A stretch of 64,000 bases of DNA from NCBI GenBank assembly GCA_963932465.1, contig OZ010787.1:29764087-29828086 (forward strand), read 5' to 3'. A program made the position numbers and the translations under genes. The stretch comes from Maratus speciosus. Its lineage: Eukaryota; Arthropoda; Arachnida; Araneae; Salticidae. Below are positions 46,161-56,197 of this stretch, in pieces. The number at the start of each line of letters is the position of its first letter. The first letter of the stretch is position 1. The notes beneath the pieces are model-generated. The model was not told where the DNA came from, searched no databases, and saw nothing but the letters and a program-made list of their open reading frames with translations.

Positions 46161-48088
46161 TACGAAGGCAATTCGGGAAGAAACCTCCGTTTATGAATTT
46201 AAAAAAAAATAATGAAAGGATACGTTTTTTATTACACACGTTTGAAAGGCAATTCTTCAGCTACTTCTCAGCATAATCGAAGTATTATTTAAAACAATTA
46301 TCATAGCTATAAATCAGCTTTGAAATTCGATCGTCACAGACTTCTGCCGACGGCCTATTCAACAGGTCTGTTTGTTCTATTCTATCCACACGACTTTTTT
46401 TTTAATTTGTAATAAAAGGACATTTCGAAAATTAACTTCTGTCGAGGCGTGGCACTATTAGTATTGGGCGGAGCGCAACCATTGCTAAATCAAGCAATCT
46501 GTAATTCCGTAAAATTTCAGCAATCTTAGGGAGAGTGTCCATCTACCGCGCGTTTCTTCGTTATTACGTCACAAAATGTGCGCTGCTATTGAGAATCTTA
46601 CCAAATGCGAGGTACGAGGAGTAATAAGATTTCTTTGGGCGAAAAAACTGTCAGCAGCGGACATTCATCGTGAACTGTGTGCCATATATGGCCCAAACAT
46701 TATGAGTGAAGGTGTAATGCGTCAATGGGTCAGGTTTTTCAAAGGAGGAAGAACAAGCATCCATGATGAGCAAGGAGTGGGAGGCCGTCTGTAGTGAGTG
46801 ATAATCCCGTCGAACAAATTGAAGACAAAATTCGTCAGATCCGTCGATTCACAATCTCGGAACTTTCCCAAGAATTTCCGAACATTTCTCGGACAGTTTT
46901 GTACGAAATTCGCACAGAAAAATTAGGCTATCGGAAGTTCTGTGCTCGATGGGTACCAAAGATTTTCACGGAGACCCACAAAATTATTCGAATGGGCGCT
47001 ACCTTAGACTTTCTTTCTCGGTACAACACGGAAGGGGAGATGTTTTTGAATACAATAGTGACTGGCGACGAGACTTGGATTGCGTATGTAAATGCTGAAA
47101 CAAAGCAACAGTCAATGGCATGGGGTCATACCGGTTCTGCAAAACGGCTGAGGAAAGACCGTCAAACTTTGACATCGAGGAAGATTATGTTAACCGTGTT
47201 TTGGGATGCTCTTGGTATCTTGTTGGTAGAATTCATGAAACGTGGCAAGACAACAAATTCTTAAGTTTACTGTAACACTTTGAAGAAACTGAAAAGAGCC
47301 ATCCAGAACAAACGTCGCGGCCTGATGACATCTGGAATTGTGTTCTTGCACGATAACGCTCGCTCTCACAGTGCTCAGAGAACACAAAATCTTTTGCGCC
47401 AATTCGAATGGGACGTGTTTAATCATCCCCCTACAGCCCCGACTTGCCTCCTTCTGATTTTCATCTGTTCAAGGAAATGAAGAAGTGGCTTGGAGGACAG
47501 CACTTTGCTGACGATGTGGATCTTCAAACCGCTGTGACAAGTTGGCTGAATTTGCAGACAGCTGAGTTTTATTCAGAAGGGATTGGTAAGTTGGTAAAAC
47601 GGTATGACAAGTGCTTGAATGTACATGGTGACTATGTTGAAAAATAGAAGACAGCTGTACCTTTGACATGTAAATAGAAAAAAATGTTGAAAGTAGGCGT
47701 GTTTTTCATTTATACAACAAAACGAAATTTAGTTTCCGAATTGCTCTCGTAATATTTTACTTGACCCACTATTTTTTAAAACATTTTTGGTAGTACATTT
47801 ATCAGCAAATTATATAGAAAAATATGTTAAAATTCTTTGGATTGAAAGAGTGGTGCGAGTTGAATTTAAAAATAAGCGCAGTTGAATAGGACGGCGGCAG
47901 AAGTCTGTGACAATGGAATTTCAAAGCTGATTTACCGTTATGATAATTGTTTTAATTAATACGGCAATTATGTTGAGAAGTAGCTGAAGAACGTGTCTTT
48001 CATACGCAAGTAATAAAACATGTTTCTTTCCATTAGTTTTTTTTTTTTTTATTCATAAACGGAGGTTACTTTCCGAATTGCCCTCGTA
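46161..48088 (+). mobile_element. mariner-like element with 200-bp inverted ends
   Basis: Outer ends CGAAGGCAATTCGGGAAG and CTTTCCGAATTGCCCTCG, TA on both sides (46161-46162, 48087-48088). The inverted arms extend about 205 bp (to 46366 and from 47886), far longer than the roughly 30-bp ends usual for mariner. A second, inner pair of end-like sequences lies near 46425 (CATTTCGAAAATTAAC) and 47738-47753 (TTTCCGAATTGCTCTCG). Either the mariner inserted into a related fold-back element, or the ends were duplicated. Confidence 0.82.
46576..47647 (+). pseudogene. mariner transposase pseudogene (DD34D type)
   Basis: Nearly full-length (about 355 codons) with three lesions. The N-terminal DNA-binding region is 46576-46790 (RFLWAKKLSAADIHREL), then a frameshift at about 46790. 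46794-47262 carries the linker and VTGDETWIAYV, with the first catalytic aspartate. An in-frame stop follows at 47262. 47280-47430 has FLHDNARSHSA with the second aspartate, then a frameshift near 47425. 47444-47647 has PPSDFHLFKEM with the third aspartate and the C-terminus, ending HGDYVEK. All catalytic aspartates are present, so the copy is fairly recent but dead as written. Confidence 0.92.
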
Positions 48089-48414
48089 TTTTCCTTTTTT
48101 CCTCTTTATATTCAACAGAAATGGAGTACTTCAGTTGCCACGATTAGAAAAAAGTAATAAAAACTGCAAAAACTTAATATCTTAAAACTAAATTGAGATA
48201 CATCTTTTAATAAAATTCCATTTAAAAGATCATTTTTTCCTTATACGACGGTGTAAAAATTTAAAATGTGCGATGTTTAGAAGTTTAAAAATCTGCAGTA
48301 GAGGAGATTGCAAAACCAAAATTTTATTTCATATTTAAATCTGTTGCAAATCGCAAAATGATGTATGCGTTACGCACAGATATGTTTGTCCTTTATAATA
48401 TAGATTGTCCGTGA

Positions 48415-48545
48415 AACTATAAATAAACAGGAATTGACATATTCTTAAAACGTTGAAGATTCATTTGTAACCGGTTCCACAGGTTCTGATTACCGTCGTG
48501 GCAAATTTCCGCAAGTAAATTTCAATATAAATTATCTCCTTATTT
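48415..48545 (-). mobile_element. M540 fragment
   Basis: ACTATAAATAAACAGGAATT, TGTAACCGGTTCCACAGG and GATTACCGTCGTGGCAAA follow the order of the family's reversed end. The rest is lost. 48089-48414 upstream shows nothing recognised. Confidence 0.7.
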
Positions 48546-48799
48546 GACACTTTGAAAGGCGTTTAGACGTAATATATCCCGCTTTATATTAATTCTGAAA
48601 TGCTGCATAGACACCAGGATTTTGAAATATTTTTTTTTCTTTTATAATATACGTGAACTTATTTTAATTAAATTTGTCCGGCCGGATGGCAATCAATCAT
48701 TTCAGCATTTTTGTAGCAGAAGTGCATTACCCTAAAACGGTTAAATTCATGCGAAATTTTTGTCATGATGAACCAAAAAATACCTGTTTGATTTTACCG

Positions 48800-49260
48800 A
48801 TTGAAGTTTTCACAGGTTGCTGTAAAATAATGAAATGATTGACTGACACAGGAATTTACAAACATCTTTTTTAGAAAATAAAAACTTGTTACTTTAAAGT
48901 GTCATTGTAAAAGTAATTTTTTATTAAAATATTCTTGGTGCCATTTGTAAGTTTGGAATTAAAATTAGGTATCCCAGAGTCGGACCGCTGCATAGGAAAG
49001 GGTTAACGCTTCATTTACTCTATATATTAACAACATAAACAATGCTCTTGCTAATGTCGGTGAATTTGATTACATCGGGGAGAAAAACTCTATCATTGAA
49101 TTTAATTATAAAATTTTGCCTTATTTAAACTGTTTATTAACACTTAACGCTCGAAGTACTCCCAGGCACAGGCATGTCTAACACGAATTTATTAGGTTGG
49201 CACCACTGCTTTTTACGAAACATTTTTATTTGGAATTTGACAACATGCGCAAAAGAAATT
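48800..49260. mobile_element. Two TTAA MITE relics
   Basis: 48800-49006 ends CATAGGAAAGGGTTAA and shares GATTGACTGACACAGGAATT with the insert in the Tc1 gene at 23430. From 49138, TTAACACTTAACGCTCG with a CCAGGCACAGG box is a left end whose right end is missing. 48546-48799 may hold another decayed copy (TAAAACGGTTAA). Confidence 0.5.
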
Positions 49261-49341
49261 TAGTAAAAAATGCACTTTTAAACTACAGTGGCGCGAATAG
49301 AATATAACAAGTTGGAAATTGCTCGTCAAACGTGGCAAATG

Positions 49342-50574
49342 AGGTGCGTTCGTACTATAACTAGTTTTATAATTATTTTTTGCACCCCATATTGTACTGA
49401 ATGTATAATTTTTTGCACTTCATAAAGCGCATAGTCTGATACATCATTAAAATGCACTTTCAATATTTTTTTCCCATTCCCCGTAATGTAACGGAACACT
49501 TTTGACTGTCCCTGTAATTAAACTATAGATACGATTTTCCTAAAATTTGAAATAGCTCAACAAAATTTTGCAACAATTATATCTTTAAAATTTCAGACCA
49601 TTCGGAAGGCTGTAATATCATTAAAATGCACTTGCAATAATTTTTCCCATTGGCTGTAATGTAAAGAAAAACTTTTGACTGTCCCTGTAATTAAACTATG
49701 CATCCGATTTTCCTAAAATTTGAAAGGGCTCGACAAAATTTTGCAACAGTTATATCTTTAAAATTTCAGATCATTCGGAAGGCTCTAATATCATTAAAAT
49801 CCACTTGCAATAATTTTTCCCATTGGCCGTAATGTAAAGAAAAACTTTTGACTGTCCCTGTAATTAAACTATACATCCGATTTTTCTAAAATTTGAAAGG
49901 GCTCGACAAAATTTTGCAACAGTTATATCTTTAAAATTTCAGATCATTCGGAAGGCTCTCATATCATTAAAATGCACTTGCAATAATTTTTCCCATTGGC
50001 CGTAATGTAAAGAAAAAATTTTGACTGTCCCTGTAATTAAACTATACATCCGATTTTCCTAAAATTTGAAAGGGCTCGACAAAATTTTGCAATACTTATA
50101 TCTTTAAAATTTCAGATCATTCGGAAGGCTCTCATATCATTAAAATGCACTTGCTATAATTTTTCCCATTGGCCGTAATGTAAGGAAAAACTTTTGACTG
50201 TCCCTGTAATTAAACTATACATCCGATTTTCCTAAAATTTGAAAGGGCTCGACAAAATTTTGCAACAGTTATATCTTTAAAATTTCAGATCATTCGGAAG
50301 GCTGTAATATCATTAAAATGCACTTGCAATAATTTTTCCCATTGGCCGTAATGTAAAGAAAAACTTTTGACTGTCCCTGTAATTAAACTATACATCCGAT
50401 TTTCATAAAATTTGAAATGGCTCGACAAAATTTTGCAACAATAATATATTTGAAATTTCAGACCATTCGGTTGGGTAGTTTTTGCTCTGTTACATGCGGA
50501 CAGACGGACGGACAGACGGACGGACTGAACGACGACTATAGGTGCTACGTATTTATATAATTACGAACGCACCT
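49342..50574. mobile_element. Inverted-repeat element carrying a satellite array
   Basis: AGGTGCGTTCGTA at 49342-49354 and its exact complement TACGAACGCACCT at 50562-50574. Between them are an AT-rich lead, the 173-bp array and a CGGACAGACGGACGG patch (50500-50530). No coding frame. I could not read a target duplication. Confidence 0.65.
49437..50475. repeat. 173-bp satellite, about six units
   Basis: The landmark GACTGTCCCTGTAATTAAAC starts at 49504, 49677, 49850, 50023, 50196 and 50369, exactly 173 bp apart each time. Inner units are nearly identical; the first and last are more diverged, as expected of an array kept uniform by unequal exchange. Confidence 0.97.
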
Positions 50575-50669
50575 AAAAATAGAATCATGCATGCAAAGAT
50601 TGGGCAACTATTTGCTTAGATTTGACCGACAAGGAACATTGTAGCATTTCTGTCATGAATACGGCAAAA

Positions 50670-50825
50670 AATTTTAATTAGTTTTCCTGATGGAAGTTTG
50701 CCGCGGCGTTAATTTTCCCCTTACCCGATGACACAGTCACCAATCTGTGGCAACCTCCTCAGTTGCTATAACTCCATACAGGTACACACTACACTATATT
50801 TCTTCTTCTATTTCATTCATAGCCC
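50670..50825 (-). mobile_element. M540 fragment (5' end, reversed)
   Basis: GTTTGCCGCGGCG, GTGGCAACCTCCTCAGTTGC and ATTCATAGCCCCATTG match the reversed left end of the family. A TA run lies at about 50969-51005, after AT-rich sequence with nothing else seen. Confidence 0.7.
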
Positions 50826-50965
50826 CATTGTATTATCATAAGCTGAATAACAGTTTTGATGTTAGAAACTGTTAAATCTGAAATGTATGCGTAGGTTCTC
50901 ATGGTAAATGTTCTCTGCTTTATTGTGTATTATCTATCCTATTTATTATAGATTTTTTTAAAGAA

Positions 50966-51008
<43 letters not shown>

Positions 51009-51075
51009 TGTATGTGTGTGTATTTCAAAGTAGTTAGCTTTCCCCACACAAATCCGCGTCTTTCATGATACCATT

Positions 51076-51307
51076 TTAATCCTTATCCCCATGAGGGTAA
51101 AGTACTTCTGTAACGAAAATGTTAAAATGATTGACTGACACCGGGATTTATGAACAAATTTATATAAAAGTAAGTGAAAGTTTTATTTTTATTTTAGCGT
51201 ACATTATACAAAGCAAATTTTAGTTCCGAATTTCTGGTGCCAATGTGACATTTGGGAATTAAATTTAAGTGGTATATATAATATACCGGTGCCTATCAAG
51301 GGGCTAA
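51076..51307. mobile_element. TTAA MITE with TATATA hairpin
   Basis: TTAATCCTTATCCCCATGAG to CCTATCAAGGGGCTAA. Near-perfect hairpin GGTATATATAATATACC at 51271-51287. Same family as 19256-19662. Confidence 0.82.
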
Positions 51308-51348
51308 ATGCATAGCGATGAAAATCTACATCACTTTCTGTTTAACTT

Positions 51349-51938
51349 TTAACCCCTTCACGGTCACTTAATATTTGAAAAAACCATCAAAAGTGTACCT
51401 ATTTTTTTTATTACAGAAATTGAATAATTATAAGGTTTCTAAATAAAATATGCAATTAGTTTATTTTTAAGACGAAAAAACAATATTTTATAGCCATATT
51501 CATATTTGTATAAAAGCCATCATGCGAGAATTACGTGTCTTAACCTCTTAAGCTCCGCCTCCGATAAATGTAGGTTACTTTTTTTATTATTCAGATTGTT
51601 TGATTCCCACCACCGTAGTTTACGGCAGATAACATGATGCGAAAATAAAGCCATTTACACTATTTAAAAAAAAACTGGTGGGAGTCAAACAATCTGAATT
51701 AAAAGATAGTAGCCTACATTTATCGGGGACGGAGCTTAAGAGGTTAAGACACATAATTCTCGCATGATGGCTTTTATACAAATATTAATATGGCTATAAA
51801 ATATTGTTTTTTCGCCTTAAAAAAGAACTAATTGCATATTTTATTTAGAAACCTTATAATTATTCAATTTCTGTAATAAAAAAAATAGGTACACTTTTGA
51901 TGGTTTTTTCAAATATTAAGCGACCGTGAAGGGGCTAA
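51349..51938. mobile_element. TTAA fold-back element split at its centre
   Basis: The arms, 51349-51539 and 51748-51938, are near-perfect complements over about 190 bp (ATTTGAAAAAACCATCAAAA pairs with TTTTGATGGTTTTTTCAAAT). TTAA at the exact centre of the original palindrome received another TTAA MITE. Left end TTAACCCCTTCACGGTC, right end GACCGTGAAGGGGCTAA. Confidence 0.92.
51540..51747. mobile_element. TTAA MITE at the palindrome centre
   Basis: TTAACCTCTTAAGCTCCGCC to GGAGCTTAAGAGGTTAA, itself largely palindromic (CCGATAAATGTAGGTTACT pairs with AGTAGCCTACATTTATCGG). Shares the GATTGTTTGATTCCCACCA box with family A. Confidence 0.9.
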
Positions 51939-52099
51939 TATTCCAGTTATCATCTGAAAGGCTTGATTTATCAGAATCCATATCAAAATGACAAAAATAT
52001 TAAAAATCTATGACAAAGCTATGACTAATTATAGATCGTACAAATCAAACCAGAGAGCTAATATTCAAAGACTTCAATTGGAAATTCCAGTTCAATTTT

Positions 52100-52219
52100 T
52101 CTGGTTTCAGAAGTTTTTTCCAGCAATTAAATCTCCAGCCCGAGAATATGACGGGCACGAGAAATAACGAACGACACCTCAGCCCGAGATATTGACGGGA
52201 GCGAGAATTAAGGGGTTAA
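52100..52219 (-). mobile_element. Family A end fragments
   Basis: Two partial right ends in a row: AGCCCGAGAATATGACGGGC at 52138 and CAGCCCGAGATATTGACGGG at 52180, the latter ending GAATTAAGGGGTTAA at 52219. The rest of a family A copy is absent. Confidence 0.65.
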
Positions 52220-52235
52220 TAAATCATTTAAGTTC

Positions 52236-52444
52236 TTAACCCCTTAACCTACGACTTAACCTACGGTTTGGCAAATCCATAGCTACCACTAAAATTTAAT
52301 AGAGATTTTCGCCTTGTTTAATCATGGAATTTCGACGATTAAGTTAAACTATATTTACTGTGAGATTTTAGTGGTAAGAAGAATTTACATTTGGCTCGAT
52401 CATCGTACGCGGGCTATGCCCGTCATTGTAAGTTAAGTGGTTAA
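52236..52444. mobile_element. TTAA MITE with CGGGCTATGCCCG hairpin
   Basis: TTAACCCCTTAACCTACG to GTAAGTTAAGTGGTTAA. Perfect hairpin at 52410-52422. Its body (CTACCACTAAAATTTAATAG, AGATTTTCGCCTTG, ATTTTAGTGGTAAG) is close to that of the 8-bp-TSD MITE at 54615, though the ends differ entirely. Confidence 0.87.
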
Positions 52445-52588
52445 CAACAACCATATTTATATAGAAATATTTTCTTGAAAGATTTCAAAAATATGCTATT
52501 AAATAATGTTAAAAAACTATCTTAAAATTTCTGGTGTCTATTACTTAATATAAGTCTTAAAAAAATTCTGAAAGAAAAAGTCATGCAT

Positions 52589-52819
52589 TTAACCCATTCC
52601 CTGTCAACCACACGTATACTCGTGGAATTAATACCTGTGGCTTTAATTTATTAATTACTTTCCTACCACTGTTTCAGAAGAAAAAATGCCTTATTTACTG
52701 GCAGAAATTTTGCTGTATTAGTGAAGTGAAATTATTCTTTCTGAATTTGTGGTGGCAAACGACTTTCAACAAGAAATTTGAAATTTCTTACATTATTCTT
52801 TTGGCAGTGATCGTGTTAA
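52589..52819. mobile_element. TTAA MITE, 231 bp
   Basis: TTAACCCATTCCCTGTCAAC to TTGGCAGTGATCGTGTTAA. Imperfect hairpin CACGTATACTCGTGG near the left end. Core with CCTACCACTG and ATGCCTTATTTACTGG. Confidence 0.8.
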
Positions 52820-53174
52820 GTGTTAATTTCCTTTCATATTAGTTTGGCGTTTTTCCTTGCATTGTGTTGCAATTATTTACTAAAAATTTTGTGCCCAAAG
52901 CACTATAACTAGGATTTGTGGTTAAAAATCCAGAGTTGCCCAAATCCGATTTCCGAATTAGCTTTGCAGTTGAAATTCGTTTGAAAATCAGTCTTCACTA
53001 GACAATTTTCTCCGTTTAGCTGATATTGATCTCATGCTTGATTGGAAAACTCTCACCTAGTAGCTAATCAATATGATTTATATTGAGCACCGTCATTGCT
53101 CCAAAGTTGAATTAATGGAATTACTTCCACTGAAATTTCAGCATCAAAGAACGAGTTTGTATTCAAAGTATGTA

Positions 53175-54437
53175 CAGTCGAGGAAAAAAAGAAAACACCC
53201 CCTACTAAGTCCTCAACAAAATATCGTAGAAGAAAGTTACTGGCACCAAACGATTGGAAATAATATCTACTTTTAAAAGATGTATATAAAATTTTCTTAG
53301 GAGCCATCTACATTTTAAAACGAACCCAAACTTCATTTTTTTTCAATGTCAATACCCAATTTTAACAAGGTATTTCCAATTTTCGCTCTAAACTATGCCT
53401 AGACACCAAATTTCAAGTCATTTGAATGATAAGATTTTGAATTATAAATATTCAAAATTTAGTGCTTCTAATGTTAAATTACATTTTCATATTTTTATTA
53501 ATATCTCCAGAAATTATACTCATAATGCGCTGATTCTTGGCGTAGCAATAATACTAAAGTGCCCAAACATAAATACGTTGAATTTGCAATTTTTATAATT
53601 TTATGATATTAATTATGAATTATGAAATTAATATTCGAAAAAATTAGGAATTGCAACCTGCATTTTTTTTATGGTTTTAGATTTATTAAGTCCTGCTTTA
53701 TGGAAATCCAAAATTTCGCATTTTTCTTCCAAGATTTCAATTATGCTTAAAAAACGGCTAAATGATGGTTTAAGGGGCCGCCTATGATAGAAGTGACTAG
53801 ATATTTTCAAATTTCTTATGCTATCCTGCACTGTTGCCAGATTGGGAACTTTTTTGTCCCCAGATTGTTGATTGTCACCGCTTTTTTACAATAAAAATAT
53901 TCGGCCTAACTAAAAATAGATTAAAACTTCTGAAAAATACGGCGAATTATAATATTTAAAAAAAATGGTGGCAGTCAAATAATGTGAATTAAAAAAAGTC
54001 CCCAATCTGGAAACACTGCCATCCTGTAATCTAGCAGTCCTGAATGAGTGCTTGAGTAGCACATAACATGCCTTGATCAAGAAGTGGGCTCTCTCGGTCA
54101 ACAATCGAGTACCGACTTTCAATTTGGATACAGCCTCTAAAATATGCTCGTTGTAAAATAATTAATTTCTCGGAAACTTATCGTACAAATTGCATAAAAA
54201 TTTGTTTTTAGACTAATTGAAGGACGTAGATTTCATTTATGCTGTCAGAATTGTGTACTGCTATGGAAAAAAAACAAATTTACAGTTTGTTTTAATATGC
54301 AGATGGCCCCTAAGGAAATTTTATATACCTCATTTAAAAGTAGACTTTATTACCAATCGTGTGGTACCAATAACATTCGTCTACGATAAATTTTTGCAGA
54401 GTTAGTAAGGGGTGTTTAATTTCTTTTTCCACGAGTA
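53175..54437. mobile_element. TA-flanked element with 155-bp inverted ends
   Basis: CAGTCGAGGAAAAAAAGAAA at the left and its diverged complement (TTTCTTTTTCCACGAG) at the right. Similarity continues about 155 bp inward, including AACGATTGGAAATAATATCT and its partner ATTACCAATCGTGTGGTACC. Tc1/mariner-type by its TA flanks and its end sequence. Related end at 33250-33696. No transposase frame. A smaller MITE is nested at 53829. Confidence 0.78.
53829..54018. mobile_element. hAT-type MITE, 190 bp
   Basis: Ends CACTGTTGCCAGATTGGG and CCCAATCTGGAAACACTG. Flanks CTATCCTG (53821-53828) and CCATCCTG (54019-54026) match at 7 of 8 positions. Nested in the TA-flanked element. Confidence 0.85.
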
Positions 54438-54614
54438 TACAACAAAACTAAATATATTTCCTTAGATTGGAAATATTAGCAATGAAATGACGAATTGTTT
54501 TATTGTAGGTTTGTGTAATGTAGGCAAGAGATAAAAACACAAATATTTGTGCAATATTACAGGGAAATATCGCCATTATTCAATAGACACACAATAGCAA
54601 AAGTATCTTAACAC

Positions 54615-54765
54615 CATAGCTGCCAAACTTTACGCTTTTTTCCTACCACTAAAATTTAATAGAGATTTTCGCCTTGTTTTATCGTGAGATTTCGACGATT
54701 AAATAAGACAATATTTACTGTAAAATTTTAGTGGTAGCAAGAAAGTGTAAAAGTTGGCAGCTATG
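54615..54765. mobile_element. CATAGCTGCC MITE, 151 bp
   Basis: CATAGCTGCCAAACTTTACG to AAAAGTTGGCAGCTATG. Flanks CTTAACAC and CTTAACTC match at 7 of 8 positions. Uninterrupted relative of 17419-18709. Confidence 0.87.
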
Positions 54766-54795
54766 CTTAACTCAATATTTGTAAAACAAACAATA

Positions 54796-55024
54796 TTAAC
54801 CCATTAATTCTCGCTCATATTCACGGGCTGTGTCTTTTACTCAAATTGTTTGATTACCAACAGTTTTTTAAAATAATGAAATTGGCTGTATTTTAGTATC
54901 GTTTTACCGTTTAGTTATCGTTTAGTATCGTTAAATAAGATGAATATTTCTTTTTCATAAAAGTGGTGCCAATAAGTAATTTGAATTTTTAAACCGTAAT
55001 TTAATTCGAGCGTTAAGGGGTTAA
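54796..55024 (+). mobile_element. TTAA MITE, family A, with a small internal duplication
   Basis: TTAACCCATTAATTCTCGC to GAGCGTTAAGGGGTTAA, 229 bp. The extra 12 bp comes from a duplicated GTTTAGTATCGTT piece near 54910-54932. Confidence 0.88.
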
Positions 55025-56197
55025 ATAAATATTTTTTTGAAACTATGTAGAATCACATTCAGTAGAAAATAACACTTTAAATATAAAAAGATTTTTAATT
55101 GATATTTATTTGTATAGTAAAAGAAATTCAATTTTATATAATTAGAATAAAGTAAGTCTGGATTCCTTTTTACCTTACATAAATTTATTATAGTGTTTAG
55201 ACGGAATTATTTAAAATTATGTTTAACTTAAGTCTAAAATATATAATTTTCATTAAATATTCATGAGTCTTCCGTACTTATTTCTAACATCTGGAGCATA
55301 AACATCAAATTTCACATAAACATTTTAACAAATCTCTTATCGAAGCGAATCGTAAATTTACAAGGAATTGAAAGAAGTAACATATGATTTTAAAATTAAT
55401 TGGAAACGTAAAGTTAAACGATCTATTACCAATAAGTTATTAATAAATAATAAGTGTTTGAATGCTTCAAATGTACATTTAAGTTACGGTTGAATAAAGT
55501 AGCAAATACTTTAAAGGAAGGTCTTTGATCTCTATCTAGTCTATGATGCTTTTAATTGCTTTGTATGGAAGTTCATATCTTGTATCATAAGAGAATCTAA
55601 TCAAGTTGAAAAATCATTAGCAGATTAATGGATCGACAAAATTACGCACAACAAACCTTCTCCTAGGTATGTTATTTCATCTAAATTAGAATTTTTCCTT
55701 TGTGGTTGAATTATTTTAAAGAATGTATGGGAGATAGCCGCTTCTATTCTGAAAGTACTTTGATTTTGAGATTTGTACAGATTCAGCAAGGATTTGTTTG
55801 AAAAATTGATTGAATTAAAACACAGTAAATGCATTAAAATGTCGTAGAGAAGTTAACCTTCGGAAATAACTAAATATATTGTCAAATAGTTTAGAAAATA
55901 AAATCGCCATAGTTTCTGAAATTTGACATAATTAATTGATTGTCATTTACAAAATTGAATCGAGGCAAACAAATTTGTTAACCGCCTACTTTTAAAGTTG
56001 TTAAAAGATTTTTAATATTATTATCCATATTACCCATAAGGGTAACTACAGCAATTTCCTTTATTAATTTTTCTAAATAATTAATTACCGTAATTCACTG
56101 CGTATAATCCGAGGGTTAAACTATTCTGTTTAGGCCCAGAAATTTTATAAAATAAAATGTAACTTACCTGATTGCGGTAAGTATTTCACTTCAATTA
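55025..56197. other. AT-rich DNA without a recognised gene
   Basis: No frame above 70 codons and no match to the repeat families. 56050-56160 has weak MITE-like text (CCCAGAAATTTTATAAAATA). Confidence 0.5.

Noticed and set aside
49437..50475. CRISPR array
   Set aside because: Repeats are 173 bp and contiguous, without spacers; the DNA is eukaryotic. It is a satellite array.
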